DNA from: Burkholderiaceae bacterium
GTDB lineage: Bacteria; Pseudomonadota; Gammaproteobacteria; Burkholderiales; Burkholderiaceae_B
Length of the DNA: 64,000 bases
Direction: 5' to 3'
Assembly (NCBI GenBank): GCA_030728985.1
Contig: JANQYI010000012.1
Location: 124,001 to 188,000 of the forward strand
Shown here: in pieces, positions 35,691-44,643 of the stretch
How the letters are laid out: the number at the start of each line of letters is the position of its first letter
Position numbering within the stretch: the first letter of the stretch is position 1
Notes under the pieces: generated by a model
What the model saw: the letters and a program-made list of their open reading frames with translations, nothing else
What the model was told of the DNA's origin: nothing
The model's database searches: none
Position numbers and translations under genes: made by a program

Positions 35691-37409
35691 CTAAGGTTTG
35701 ATAATTTCGGGAGAGAGTTGCTGCACTGCACGATAATTGGTGAGAAAGACTTGGCCGCTGAGGTGCTTGAGAAAGTCAGATTTTTCAAGGCGATCCATGA
35801 CAGGCCCTTTGACTTCGGACAGGTGTAAGCAGATGTCCGACTCACGCAAGCGCTTTTCAATCGCCTCGAGGCTTTCCAGGGCGCTGGCATCGATATCATT
35901 GATCGCGGAGCACTGCAGCACCACATGTTTGAGTTGAGGGTTGCTTGCGACTTCAGCATTGAGTCGATCTTCGATGTTGCGCGCATTGGCAAAGTACAGG
36001 CTTTCATCGATCCGTAAGCATAGGAGTTTGGGGCTTGTCCGTACTTCGTGTCGCAGCACGTTCCGAAAGTGTTCCGTTCCAGGGACGAGCCCGATGGTCG
36101 CGATATGCGGTTGGCTGCTGCGGTACAAGTGAATAGCAAGGGAGAGCGCCACACCCGCAACCAAGCCGATTTCCACGCCAAAGAGCAAGGTTGACAATAA
36201 AGTGATGGTGACTGCGGCAAAATCAGCCTTGGCAAAACGCCACGTGTGCTTAAAGATGCTGAAGTCCACCAGCGAGAGGACCGCGACGATGATTGTTGCG
36301 GCAAGCGTGGCATGGGGGAGGTAAAACAACGCTGGGGTTAGAAACAGCGATGCCAAGGTAATGCCGACCGCCGTATAGAGACCCGCCGCGGGTGTGCGAG
36401 CGCCGCTATCCGCGTTGACGACAGAGCGGGCAAAGCCACCGGTGACGGGAAAGCCTCCGGTCAAGGATGCGGAGACGTTGCAGGCGCCTAGGGCGACCAG
36501 TTCTTGGTTGGGTTCGATGCGCTCGCGTCTTCGCGCAGCCAGTGTCTGACCGACCGAAACAGACTCGACAAAGCCAACGATACTGATTAACAAAGCAGGA
36601 ATAAACAGATCTTTCCAAAGCTCTATATCGAAGAGGGGGGCTGTCAGCGGCGGTAACCCTTGGGGAACAGCGCCCACAATTTTGAGACCCAGACTTGGCC
36701 AATCTAGCTGCCAGGCGAGTAGGGTCGTCACTGCGATCGCCATGACGGGACCTGCTTTGGTGGCAATGTCTGCTGCGAGTGTGTTGAGCCCCAGTTTGAT
36801 CAATAGGGGTTTAAGTTGTTGTCTCACCCAAAACAGAAACACCGTGGCCACTCCGCCAACGACAAGCGTCAACACGTTGGTGTCGGGTATTTGTTGTACG
36901 AGGGACCATATCAAGGAAAAAAAATTATCCCCCGAGGCTTGGACGCCCATCAGTGTTTTGATTTGACTGGCGGCGATTAGCAGGCCGGAGGCTGAAATAA
37001 ATCCGGAGACGACAGAATGGCTGAGAAAATTAGCCAGAAAGCCGAGCCGCAGAAATCCCATCAGTAACAGCATGCCGCCAGAGATGAACGCCAGCGTGAG
37101 TGCAATTTGCCAATAGCTGTGCACGCCAAGCGCGGCTTGCTCACCGACTGCGGCAGCCGTCATCAAGGAGACAACCGCGACAGGACCGACAGCCAAGACG
37201 CGACTCGTACCAAGCAGGGTATACATCACCAGCGGTGCCACACTGGCATATAAGCCGACCTCTGGTGGTAGGCCCGCCAGCATGGCATAGGCCAGGCTTT
37301 GGGGAATGAGCATGATGGTGACAATCAAGGCGGCGACCAGATCGCTGACCATGAGCTCGCGGTTGTAGTACGCACCCCATTGCAGCACTGGCAAAGTCGG
37401 GAGTTTCAT
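35691..37409 (-). CDS. SulP-family anion transporter with STAS domain
   Basis: A 572-residue SLC26/SulP protein. The membrane domain begins LPVLQWGAYYNRELMVSDL and has the sulfate-transporter signature (LAYAMLAGLPPEVGLYASVAPL). The region QTLAARRRERIEPNQELVALGACN is the conserved cytoplasmic segment before helix 8. A C-terminal STAS domain (about 440-560) follows. It carries sulfate or another anion, such as bicarbonate. Position within a sulfide/persulfide detoxification operon favours sulfate or sulfite handling. Confidence 0.92.
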   Translation of the reverse strand: MKLPTLPVLQWGAYYNRELMVSDLVAALIVTIMLIPQSLAYAMLAGLPPEVGLYASVAPLVMYTLLGTSRVLAVGPVAVVSLMTAAAVGEQAALGVHSYWQIALTLAFISGGMLLLMGFLRLGFLANFLSHSVVSGFISASGLLIAASQIKTLMGVQASGDNFFSLIWSLVQQIPDTNVLTLVVGGVATVFLFWVRQQLKPLLIKLGLNTLAADIATKAGPVMAIAVTTLLAWQLDWPSLGLKIVGAVPQGLPPLTAPLFDIELWKDLFIPALLISIVGFVESVSVGQTLAARRRERIEPNQELVALGACNVSASLTGGFPVTGGFARSVVNADSGARTPAAGLYTAVGITLASLFLTPALFYLPHATLAATIIVAVLSLVDFSIFKHTWRFAKADFAAVTITLLSTLLFGVEIGLVAGVALSLAIHLYRSSQPHIATIGLVPGTEHFRNVLRHEVRTSPKLLCLRIDESLYFANARNIEDRLNAEVASNPQLKHVVLQCSAINDIDASALESLEAIEKRLRESDICLHLSEVKGPVMDRLEKSDFLKHLSGQVFLTNYRAVQQLSPEIIKP

Positions 37410-37420
37410 CCGTGAGTCGC

Positions 37421-37849
37421 TTAAAACTTTTTGCTGGATTGCGCGCGCTCTGCGATTTCAAAACCCATCATGCCGACGAGCATTGCGATGACGAATATCA
37501 GCGCTTTTTCGTGACCAGCCGCCATGGAGACCAGGACAGGACCTGGACAAAATCCCGCCAAACCCCAACCGATACCAAACATCAAACTGCCGATGACCAG
37601 ACGTTTGTCGATGTGCGAGGACTTTGGAAGGTGCAAGGCACCGCCAAAAAAATTCGTCGTGCGTTTTTTTGCCAAGGTGAAAGCAAAAATCCCCACTAGA
37701 ATTGCGCCGCCCATGACAAAGGCGAGCGATGGATCCCATTGGCCAAAGAGATCAAGAAAGCCGAGTACTTTGGCGGGATTGGTCATGCCCGAGAGGATCA
37801 GTCCCAAACCAAACAGTAAACCTGCGAGAAATTCGAAAACACGAAGCAT
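37421..37849 (-). CDS. YeeE/YedE-like half-transporter B (PmpB-like)
   Basis: A 142-residue membrane protein with four spans. LILSGMTNPAKVLGFLDLFGQWDPSLAF (near residue 20) and the cysteine motif GWGLAGFCPGPVLVS (near 95) mark the second half of a split YeeE/YedE transporter. It ends 11 bases before sulP. I start at the ATG at 37849, which has AAAGGAG upstream. Together with the next gene it should form a channel for reduced sulfur species. Confidence 0.9.
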   Translation of the reverse strand: MLRVFEFLAGLLFGLGLILSGMTNPAKVLGFLDLFGQWDPSLAFVMGGAILVGIFAFTLAKKRTTNFFGGALHLPKSSHIDKRLVIGSLMFGIGWGLAGFCPGPVLVSMAAGHEKALIFVIAMLVGMMGFEIAERAQSSKKF

Positions 37850-37862
37850 GTCGAGTGCTCCT

Positions 37863-38300
37863 TTAAATGAGGTGACGTACAACATAGACCGTCAGAAAAC
37901 CGGCGGCCATGAAGGAGAGTGTGGCGACTAAGGAGCGTGGAGACATGCGTGAGAGACCGCAAACGCCATGACCAGACGTACAGCCTGAACCGTAACGTGT
38001 ACCGATACCTACTAAAAGTCCCGCAATGATCAGTATCACCAGGTCTGCATCGATTTGGGGTGTTTTGATGAGCTCAGCGGGTGCGAGTAGCTTAAAGATC
38101 CATGGCGAGGCGAACATTCCTGCCAAGAAAGCAAGGCGCCAAAACGTATCGCCTGCTTTGGGCGGGAGTAGTCCACCTAAAATACCGCTGATACCAAGGA
38201 CGCGTCCGTTCATGAGGATAAACAGGGCGGAAGCGACCCCGAGAATAATGCCCCCGGAGAGCGAGCTCCATGGCGTGAAATGGGCCCAATCGATATTCAT
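37863..38300 (-). CDS. YeeE/YedE-like half-transporter A (PmpA-like)
   Basis: A 145-residue membrane protein with four spans. ALFILMNGRVLGISGILGG near the start and GTRYGSGCTSGHGVCGLSR (near 100-118), with two cysteines, are the hallmark of the first half of split YeeE/YedE proteins. Its ATG overlaps the arsR stop (ATGA), so both are made from one transcript. BigR-type operons of other proteobacteria carry the same pair. Confidence 0.92.
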   Translation of the reverse strand: MNIDWAHFTPWSSLSGGIILGVASALFILMNGRVLGISGILGGLLPPKAGDTFWRLAFLAGMFASPWIFKLLAPAELIKTPQIDADLVILIIAGLLVGIGTRYGSGCTSGHGVCGLSRMSPRSLVATLSFMAAGFLTVYVVRHLI

Positions 38301-38632
38301 GTGCTGACTCCTTCTTTGACGCAGAATTGTGAATACAAGACTTCCATGACGGCGAGTGCTTGCGGACTTGAGAATTGGTAGTAAATATTTTTTCCTTCGC
38401 GTCGCGTCTTGACGAGCTGCTCGTTGCGTAGGACGGTGAGTTGCTGAGAGAGGGTGGGTTGAACGATGCTCAGTGAGGTTTCAAGATCGCTGACGCAGCG
38501 TTCGCCTTGTGCGAGTTGACACAAGATCATGAGTCGGTCTGGGTTGGTGAGGACTTTCATGAGTCGGCAGGCATTGGCTGCAGAGGCTTGCATGGTGGCC
38601 AGCTCGAACGGGGTGGTGTCTTCTGAAATCAT
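38297..38632 (-). CDS. bigR: ArsR-family persulfide-sensing repressor (BigR/SqrR-like)
   Basis: A 111-residue winged-helix regulator. The recognition helix region reads QPTLSQQLTVLRNEQLVKTRREGKN. Cysteines C38 and C104, 66 residues apart, match the spacing of the sensing pair in SqrR/BigR, which form a polysulfide bridge on exposure to persulfide and release DNA. C22 and C46 are additional. It is divergent from the persulfide dioxygenase gene across an AT-rich operator-like region and heads the yeeE-yeeE-sulP-MFS run, so it probably controls both sides. Confidence 0.88.
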   Translation of the reverse strand: MISEDTTPFELATMQASAANACRLMKVLTNPDRLMILCQLAQGERCVSDLETSLSIVQPTLSQQLTVLRNEQLVKTRREGKNIYYQFSSPQALAVMEVLYSQFCVKEGVST

Positions 38633-38674
38633 GTTAAGAGTCTCTGTGCAGAGTTGAACTTCACAAATTATAAT

Positions 38675-38701
38675 ATATTTACATACAATTTGTTTAAATA
38701 T
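38675..38701. promoter_or_regulatory. Candidate operator between bigR-like and blh-like genes
   Basis: ATATTTA (38675-38681) and TAAATAT (38695-38701) form an inverted repeat in a very AT-rich stretch between the divergent starts. AT-rich palindromes of this kind are the usual sites of BigR. It would cover promoters in both directions. Confidence 0.45.
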
Positions 38702-38761
38702 ATAATATTTATATGTTATTTGTTTATCCCAATTTTTCGTTTTAGAGGCCTAGGAGTCAGT

Positions 38762-39637
38762 ATGAGCAATACCAATACAAAACCTTTGGTGCATGGTCTT
38801 TTCGATCCCGCAACGTGGACGGTCACCTATGTTGTGTATGAAAAGCCGGGTTCGGCATGCGCCATCATTGACTCCGTGCTGGATTACGACCCAAAATCAG
38901 GTCGCACCAAACACACCTCTGCGGACAAAGTGATTGATTTCGTGCGTGCTAACAACCTCACGGTTGAGTGGATCCTCGAGACCCATGCGCATGCGGATCA
39001 CTTGTCGGCCGCACCTTATTTAAAAGAGAAACTGGGCGGCAAGATCGCTATTGGCGCTCAAATTACGACCGTTCAAAAGGTCTTTGCCGGTGTCTTCAAT
39101 CTCGAGCCAGAGTTCCGTCAGGATGGCTCTCAGTTTGACGCCCTGATCAAAGAAGGCGAGCCTTTTAAGGTCGGCACACTCGTGGGGCATGCTCTGAATG
39201 TGCCGGGTCATACGCCAGCATGTATGGCATATCAGTTTGGTGATGCGTTGTTTGTCGGTGACACCTTATTTATGCCCGATGTGGGAACGGCGCGCTGCGA
39301 CTTTCCTGGCGGCGATGCCAAAACCTTGTACGCCTCGACACGTCGACTATTAAGTTTGCCGCCTGAGACACGGTTGTTCATGTGTCATGACTATCCGCCT
39401 GCAGGCCGTGAGGTGAAGTTTCAAACCACTGTTGCCGATCAGCGGGCGAACAATATTCATGTGCATGATGGCATCAGCGAGGCGCATTTCGTGGAAATGC
39501 GGACTAAGCGCGATGCAACACTTGAAATGCCTGTGCTGATTTTGCCTGCTGTGCAGATCAATATTCGCGCGGGTGAGTTGCCACCCAAGGAATCCAATGG
39601 CGTGTCTTATGTCAAGATTCCTCTCAATGCTTTTTAA
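38762..39637 (+). CDS. blh: Persulfide dioxygenase, ETHE1/Blh-like metallo-beta-lactamase fold
   Basis: A 291-residue MBL-fold protein. Metal motif THAHADHL (74-81), LNVPGHTPA, LFVGDTLFMPDVGTARCDFPGG and MCHDYPP give the mononuclear iron site and glutathione-persulfide pocket of the ETHE1/Blh group. It oxidises glutathione persulfide to sulfite. The ATG at 38762 follows TAGGAG and fits the family start; an open frame extends upstream into the AT-rich operator and is not real. It is divergent from the BigR-like repressor. Confidence 0.93.
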   Translation: MSNTNTKPLVHGLFDPATWTVTYVVYEKPGSACAIIDSVLDYDPKSGRTKHTSADKVIDFVRANNLTVEWILETHAHADHLSAAPYLKEKLGGKIAIGAQITTVQKVFAGVFNLEPEFRQDGSQFDALIKEGEPFKVGTLVGHALNVPGHTPACMAYQFGDALFVGDTLFMPDVGTARCDFPGGDAKTLYASTRRLLSLPPETRLFMCHDYPPAGREVKFQTTVADQRANNIHVHDGISEAHFVEMRTKRDATLEMPVLILPAVQINIRAGELPPKESNGVSYVKIPLNAF

Positions 39638-39655
39638 AAAATAGGGATCGGGTCT

Positions 39656-40498
39656 TTACTGCTGTTTGAACTCAATCGGAACGAGCGCGCTTGAGGGCAT
39701 GGCGACCTGGCCCCGTTTGGCGGGAACAAAACGCCATTGTTTAACCGCCTCGTGCGCCGCTTGATCGAGGCGCTGGAAACCGCTGCTTTTTTCAATGCTG
39801 ATGTCTAAAATAATGCCCTGAGCATCAAGGTTGACCCTTAAAAGTACGGTCCCTTCTTCGCGAAGTCGTTTTGATAAGGCAGGGTAAACAGGGTTCGGTC
39901 GATGTAGATAGTTCGGGTCGACATGCGCAGGCGTGAGCGGCAATACTGGGGCTTCGATGCTCTGTTGCGCAGGCCCCGCAGGTTTTCCAGAGCCCGCAAT
40001 CGCTTCGTTTTTCGCACGGGTTTGGGCAGGAGGAGTTGTGGACTGAACTGCTGGTGTCATGTCAGTCTCGACTGCGGAGCGAGACTCCACGGGAGTTGGT
40101 ATAGAGACAGGCTCTAATTCAGGCTGAGGTGCTGGCTTTGGCTCCGGCATCGGTTCTGGCTTTGGGTCTGGCGCTGGCTTCGCTTCTGGTTCCGGTTCCG
40201 GTTCCAGTTCCGATTTCGGTTCAGGAGATTGTGCCTTCTCGGCGCTTTGCGCTGTCTCGAGCGTCACTGGAATGACGATGCCAGATTGTCCCGCGGTCGT
40301 ATCTGTATCGCCCTCAGGATCCAAACCGCCAAGCCAGCCAAAGTGTGAAAGCAACAATACAATCGCCAACATATGAACGAAAGCGACCATGATCAGTGTT
40401 GTGCCCAAAGGCGAGCGTACGTTGGTTTGAAACGCTAGCGGTTTGGGCGGCGCGGTGAGGGGTGCCGGCATTTCAGGCGTGGGTATAGTCGAGCGCAT
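39656..40498 (-). CDS. TonB-like energy transducer
   Basis: A 280-residue protein. One N-terminal membrane anchor (about 33-56) is followed by a periplasmic Glu/Pro/Lys-rich spacer (about 95-135, with repeated PEP, PKP and PAP units). A C-terminal TonB domain (about 200-280) carries PNPVYPALSKRLREEGTVLLRV and WRFVPAKRG. It passes proton-motive energy to outer-membrane receptors. No exbB, exbD or receptor gene is adjacent. It is convergent with blh. Confidence 0.88.
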   Translation of the reverse strand: MRSTIPTPEMPAPLTAPPKPLAFQTNVRSPLGTTLIMVAFVHMLAIVLLLSHFGWLGGLDPEGDTDTTAGQSGIVIPVTLETAQSAEKAQSPEPKSELEPEPEPEAKPAPDPKPEPMPEPKPAPQPELEPVSIPTPVESRSAVETDMTPAVQSTTPPAQTRAKNEAIAGSGKPAGPAQQSIEAPVLPLTPAHVDPNYLHRPNPVYPALSKRLREEGTVLLRVNLDAQGIILDISIEKSSGFQRLDQAAHEAVKQWRFVPAKRGQVAMPSSALVPIEFKQQ

Positions 40499-40575
40499 AA
40501 AGTAGTTTAGAGGTTTTCAGCTAATATTTGCGTGAGAGTTTTATCAATAATTTTTTGCATAGATAAGGGTACGCA

Positions 40576-41091
40576 ATGAATATGATCTCCTCTAACATAC
40601 GCTCGGCCGTGTCGATCGGCTTTTTCGCCGCAGCGCTGTCGCTCGGTCCGACATCTGACGTGATAGCGACTGAACAAGTGGCCGGAAGTTTAAAGCTATC
40701 AGCACCATGGATCCGAGCCTCCGTGCCAGGTCAAGTCAATGGCGCGGGTTACGTCCAAATTGATAATAAGGGCAAGCAGAGAGATCGCCTGATGTCAGCG
40801 ACCACCGCAGGTGTGAATCGTGTGGAGTTACACACGATCATCACTGAAAATGGTGTGGCAAAAATGCGAGAAGTCACAGGCATCGATGTGCCGGCAAGCG
40901 GCTCCGTCAAGCTGTCACCGGGTGGGTTTCACATTATGTTTTTAGGACTCAGCGAGCCCTTTAAGGCAGGTGCTACAGTACCAGTCACCTTGAAGTTTGA
41001 AAAAGCAGGTGAGGTCAAGGTCAACTTCGAGATCAAACCCCCTACCTACAATCCTGGAGCCGCGTCCGGACATGGCTCACACCGCCACTAA
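40576..41091 (+). CDS. PCuAC-family periplasmic copper(I) chaperone
   Basis: A 171-residue exported protein. A signal peptide (about 1-30) is followed by APWIRASVPGQVNGAGYV, then the copper site with H and M ligands in VELHTIITENGVAKMREV and GGFHIMFLGL, which fits the H-(x10)-M-(x21)-H-x-M rule. The C-terminus ends in a second metal-binding tail (GHGSHRH). It delivers copper to cytochrome oxidase assembly. A LysE gene begins 16 bases downstream. Confidence 0.92.
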   Translation: MNMISSNIRSAVSIGFFAAALSLGPTSDVIATEQVAGSLKLSAPWIRASVPGQVNGAGYVQIDNKGKQRDRLMSATTAGVNRVELHTIITENGVAKMREVTGIDVPASGSVKLSPGGFHIMFLGLSEPFKAGATVPVTLKFEKAGEVKVNFEIKPPTYNPGAASGHGSHRH

Positions 41092-41106
41092 GCATAAAGG
41101 ACTTCG

Positions 41107-41721
41107 ATGCTCGGCGTCACCGACTATCCAGCGTTTGTGGTGGCGTTCATCATATTTTTGTTGATTCCCGGCCCAGGAAACCTGGTTTTAATAACCTCTA
41201 CGACTAAAGGCGGCATTCGGGGCGGCTTTGCCGCAGCGCTGGGTGTCATTTTGGGTGATCAGGTGTTGTCTTGGATGGCCCTCGCGGGTTTGGCGGCTGT
41301 CCTGGCGACCTCGCCTGTCGCCTTCGCAGCCGTGCAATGGCTCGGTGCGATCTATCTTTTTTGGCTCGGCGCCAAAATGCTGTTAGCCAAGCCCGGTGCG
41401 GCCCCCGTGCTTAATATCAAGCCCTATCACTATCTACGACAAGCGCTTGTGATTACTTTGCTCAATCCCAAAGCCATCGTGTTTTACATGGCTTTTTTTC
41501 CATTGTTTGTGGATCCTGTCCAAAACAGAGGGCTGGTCACCTTTGCTTTTTTAGCCGCGACGATTGCCGTGCTGGCATTCTTGTATTGCGTCGTGGCGAT
41601 TTTGTTGACCCATTTTTTAGCTGAGCGATTTCGCACCAATCGCTATATTTCTTTTACTTTGGAAAAATTAGCGGGGCTTTGTTTAGTGGGCTTCGGGCTC
41701 AGGCTCGCGCTGTCACGCTAA
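41107..41721 (+). CDS. LysE/RhtB-family exporter
   Basis: A 204-residue membrane protein with six spans. The family signature IPGPGNLVLITSTTKGG with GFAAALGVILGD lies near residues 19-45. Members export amino acids or related metabolites. It may share a transcript with the copper chaperone, which is only 15 bases upstream, but a functional link is not obvious. Confidence 0.9.
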   Translation: MLGVTDYPAFVVAFIIFLLIPGPGNLVLITSTTKGGIRGGFAAALGVILGDQVLSWMALAGLAAVLATSPVAFAAVQWLGAIYLFWLGAKMLLAKPGAAPVLNIKPYHYLRQALVITLLNPKAIVFYMAFFPLFVDPVQNRGLVTFAFLAATIAVLAFLYCVVAILLTHFLAERFRTNRYISFTLEKLAGLCLVGFGLRLALSR

Positions 41722-41759
41722 GCCCAAGCCCTGGTCCATGATTGGGCAAAGTATCACCC

Positions 41760-42671
41760 TCAGGACTTGTTCTGCTCTACCACCATATGTGAATGCGCAG
41801 CCTTGAGTAAGGGGCAGGCGACTCCTTTTTGAACGCCAGCTTCGATCATGGCACCTAAAATATGTTCGTGTTCGGTTTGATAGCCTTGAGTCAAATCACG
41901 AAGCATGGAGGCCGCAAAGCTCGAGCCTGCTTTAGTGAGCATCGCAAGGGCTTTTTGTTGAGCACTTTCTTTGGTTGGAAAGCCATTGGCCTGCGCGATC
42001 GCACAGCTTTCCGCATAAAAGCTAGTCATGGTCTCCTTGCCCCATGGCGCCTCCGCGATTTTTCCAACATGGCCCCGGCATAGTGTCGTCATGCCTGCGA
42101 GTGTCGCGAGAAAGACCCACTTATCCCACAGTGACTGTTCGATATTTTCGCTATAGGTATTGTCAAAGGCAGCCTTTTCGCACAAAGAGGAAAACTCTCG
42201 CGCGAGAGATTCGTGCGCGGGATCGCGGTGCCCGACGGTGAGGGCATGGAGGTCCGTGAGTTGTTTGACCGCGCCACTAGGGGTGATCGTTGCAGCGATG
42301 TGGGCGACACCTCCCATGACGCGTGTACGGCCAAACTTTTCATCCAGGATCTGGACATGGCGCAGTCCATTGAGGACCGGCAAGATCACGCCTTTTGTGC
42401 TTGCCGCACTCACCGAATCCAGCGCATCGTCTAGATCATAGGCTTTGGGTGCAAGCACAATCAAATCATATTCGGGCTTGAGTTGGTCGCGCGTGACGGA
42501 TTTGGGACGAAGCGTGAAGGTTTCTTTTGGCGTTTCAACGACAAGACCTTCGGTCTGAATTTTTTCATGCCTCTTGTCTCGCAGCAAATAAGTGACATCG
42601 GCACCCGCCTGAATCAGTCTCGCGCCAAAATAACCACCTACGCCGCCAGCACCCAAAATTAGAATTTTCAT
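41760..42671 (-). CDS. panE: 2-dehydropantoate 2-reductase family (PanE/ApbA)
   Basis: A 303-residue NADPH-dependent ketopantoate reductase-like enzyme. The nucleotide loop GAGGVGGYFGARL starts at residue 7, and the catalytic-lysine segment SLWDKWVFLATLAGMTTLCRG is in the C-terminal half. It would reduce ketopantoate to pantoate for CoA synthesis. Many genomes carry several paralogues that act on other 2-keto acids, so PanE activity is likely but not certain. Confidence 0.86.
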   Translation of the reverse strand: MKILILGAGGVGGYFGARLIQAGADVTYLLRDKRHEKIQTEGLVVETPKETFTLRPKSVTRDQLKPEYDLIVLAPKAYDLDDALDSVSAASTKGVILPVLNGLRHVQILDEKFGRTRVMGGVAHIAATITPSGAVKQLTDLHALTVGHRDPAHESLAREFSSLCEKAAFDNTYSENIEQSLWDKWVFLATLAGMTTLCRGHVGKIAEAPWGKETMTSFYAESCAIAQANGFPTKESAQQKALAMLTKAGSSFAASMLRDLTQGYQTEHEHILGAMIEAGVQKGVACPLLKAAHSHMVVEQNKS

Positions 42672-42789
42672 ACTTTCTCCTATAGAGCTCTAATCTTATC
42701 GCTTTGCTGCAAAGCCTGCCACACCATGAGAAATTTTGGGCTATGCTCCTAGCATCTAATTATTTAAATTCAGAACAGATTTCTTTTAA

Positions 42790-44052
42790 ATGGCAGGCGC
42801 CTTTAGCAGCATCTTGAAGTCCTCTCGCGCACCTTTTAAAGTGCGCAGTTTTCGTTATCAGTGGACTGCGGATTTGGCAGCATCTTGGGCCTTTGAGATG
42901 GAGGTTCTGGTGCTCGGCTGGTATGTGTTGGTCGAGTCTGGCTCAGTTCTTTTACTCGTGATCTACGGCGCTTTGCAATTCACGGGCGCACTGATTTCGC
43001 CTTTTCTGGGTATCGCTGGCGATCGCGTCGGTTATCGCACGCTCTTCATGTTGACGCGAGGTCTTTACGCTATTGCGGCGATGGTTATTGCATTGCTTGC
43101 ATTTTTTGATTTGTTGAATCCTCTCACTGTGATCGCGGTTGCGACCGTTGTCGGTTTGATTCGCCCATCTGATTTAATGATGCGCTATGCACTGATTGGC
43201 CAGACTCAACCAAGCGATCAACTGACTTCTGCCTTAGGTATTTCTCGCATGACCTCCGATTCTGCACGTATCGCAGGCGCTTTGGCCGGAGCAAGTATTT
43301 TTGCGCAATTTGGTATGGTGCCCGTATATATCAGCATTACTTTTCTTTATTTAGTGAGTTTTTATTTCTCTATGAGCGTAGCGGGCAAGCCTGTGCATGA
43401 AGGTGTTGTTCATACTTCTCGCCCCTCGCCATTGACTGATTTACATCATGCCTTTTCGTATGTTTGGTCGAAACCCGTGTTGCTGGGAACAATGAGCGTG
43501 GCATTTCTAGTGAACTTTCTGGCGTTTCCTTTTTCGTTGGGATTATTGCCCTATATTGCACGCTCGGTTTACGAAGTAGGGCAAGAGGGGCTTGGAACAC
43601 TTAGCGCCAGTTTCGCCTTTGGAGCGCTGCTCGGCTCGATCGTTTTAGGGAGTAACCGTTTTTCATTAGGCACTGGGCGTGCACTCATCGTTGCCACGGT
43701 GATTTGGTTTTGTTTATTGATGCTCTTTGGTCCAACGACGCATTTCTTGATCGGAGTGCTGATTTTAATTTGCGCCGGTTTCGTACAAAGCATTTGTCTT
43801 GTTCCATTGGCGGCGGTGATGTTGCGCGTCATTGAACCTCAATATAGAGGCCGTGTCATGGGGCTTCGCATTCTGGCGATTTGGGGTTTGCCAGCCGGTT
43901 TGCTCATCGCCGGACCCTTGATTGACACGATTGGCTTTGTCGCAACAACGATTTTATATTCTGGCCTAGGATTAGCCGCCACGATCGGGATTGCGGTCAA
44001 ATGGCGTAATTCGATATGGTGCAAATCCGCGCCCGCCAATCAGCACGGTTAA
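42790..44052 (+). CDS. MFS transporter (enterobactin-exporter-like group)
   Basis: A 420-residue membrane protein with about 12 spans. GIAGDRVGYRTLFMLTRG is motif A of the MFS_3-type group, and a middle loop is followed by a repeat of the fold. The substrate is unknown. A 7-base hairpin (44041-44059) overlaps the stop codon and may aid termination before the convergent DUF1330 gene. Confidence 0.82.
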   Translation: MAGAFSSILKSSRAPFKVRSFRYQWTADLAASWAFEMEVLVLGWYVLVESGSVLLLVIYGALQFTGALISPFLGIAGDRVGYRTLFMLTRGLYAIAAMVIALLAFFDLLNPLTVIAVATVVGLIRPSDLMMRYALIGQTQPSDQLTSALGISRMTSDSARIAGALAGASIFAQFGMVPVYISITFLYLVSFYFSMSVAGKPVHEGVVHTSRPSPLTDLHHAFSYVWSKPVLLGTMSVAFLVNFLAFPFSLGLLPYIARSVYEVGQEGLGTLSASFAFGALLGSIVLGSNRFSLGTGRALIVATVIWFCLLMLFGPTTHFLIGVLILICAGFVQSICLVPLAAVMLRVIEPQYRGRVMGLRILAIWGLPAGLLIAGPLIDTIGFVATTILYSGLGLAATIGIAVKWRNSIWCKSAPANQHG

Positions 44053-44107
44053 CGTGCTGTTGGGGATCGTTCAACAAATGGGGAACCTGAGTCGGCTCCA
44101 AGGTTTT

Positions 44108-44401
44108 TTACAAGCCTTCAACAATACGGATATCTCGTTCGGCCGAACCCGTCCCCAAGGCACGAATGGCCTCTTGGTAGGCGGGACTGTTGTAGGCAGC
44201 CAATGCGGCATCTACGCTTTCAAACTCAATCAGTACCGTGCGTTGTTTGACACCCGCTTCTTTGATGGCGGCCGCCTCATTGCGTGCTAAAAATTTGCCA
44301 CCTGCCGCGGTTAAGGCCGGGCCAGCAAGCTTGGCGTAGGCCGCCAACGCTTCTGGGTTGGAGATAGAACGATAGGCACTGATCCAATATGCTTTTGCCA
44401 T
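44108..44401 (-). CDS. DUF1330 family protein
   Basis: A 97-residue ferredoxin-fold dimer-type protein. MAKAYWISAYRSISNPEALAAYAKLAGPAL near the start and RTVLIEFESVDAALAAYNSPAYQEA near the end match DUF1330. Function is unknown; the fold is shared with small monooxygenase-like and stress proteins. It is a single gene, convergent with the MFS gene. Confidence 0.88.
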   Translation of the reverse strand: MAKAYWISAYRSISNPEALAAYAKLAGPALTAAGGKFLARNEAAAIKEAGVKQRTVLIEFESVDAALAAYNSPAYQEAIRALGTGSAERDIRIVEGL

Positions 44402-44581
44402 GATGACCTCTTTAATGTGTTGGGGGGACTTGATTCAGGTGAGCAGACACTATATCAAGGTCAAGGCTTTGAGGTTGGGTTGTATGGGTCATTTCATTTT
44501 TGCTTTCTGCAAATGATCGTGGTTTATGTTAGGGTTGCTACTAATACGGATGAATAATTAAAAAGTCCGGAGACACTTATT

Positions 44582-44605
44582 ACATACGCGCCAACATACG
44601 CGCCA
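44582..44605. repeat. Perfect 12-base tandem repeat upstream of an MFS gene
   Basis: ACATACGCGCCA occurs twice without a gap, ending 38 bases before the MFS start. It may be a regulator site or a local duplication. Confidence 0.6.
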
Positions 44606-44643
44606 AAAAACGCTCGCAAGATTGACTTAACCCTTTGATTCAA

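Noticed and set aside
35645-36313. A 222-codon minus-strand frame rich in Ser and Arg
   Set aside because: It overlaps the STAS end of the SulP gene in another frame; the SulP frame has recognisable family motifs.
40100-40215. CRISPR-like or satellite repeat
   Set aside because: The repeated bases encode the Glu/Pro/Lys spacer of the TonB-like protein, a normal low-complexity linker.
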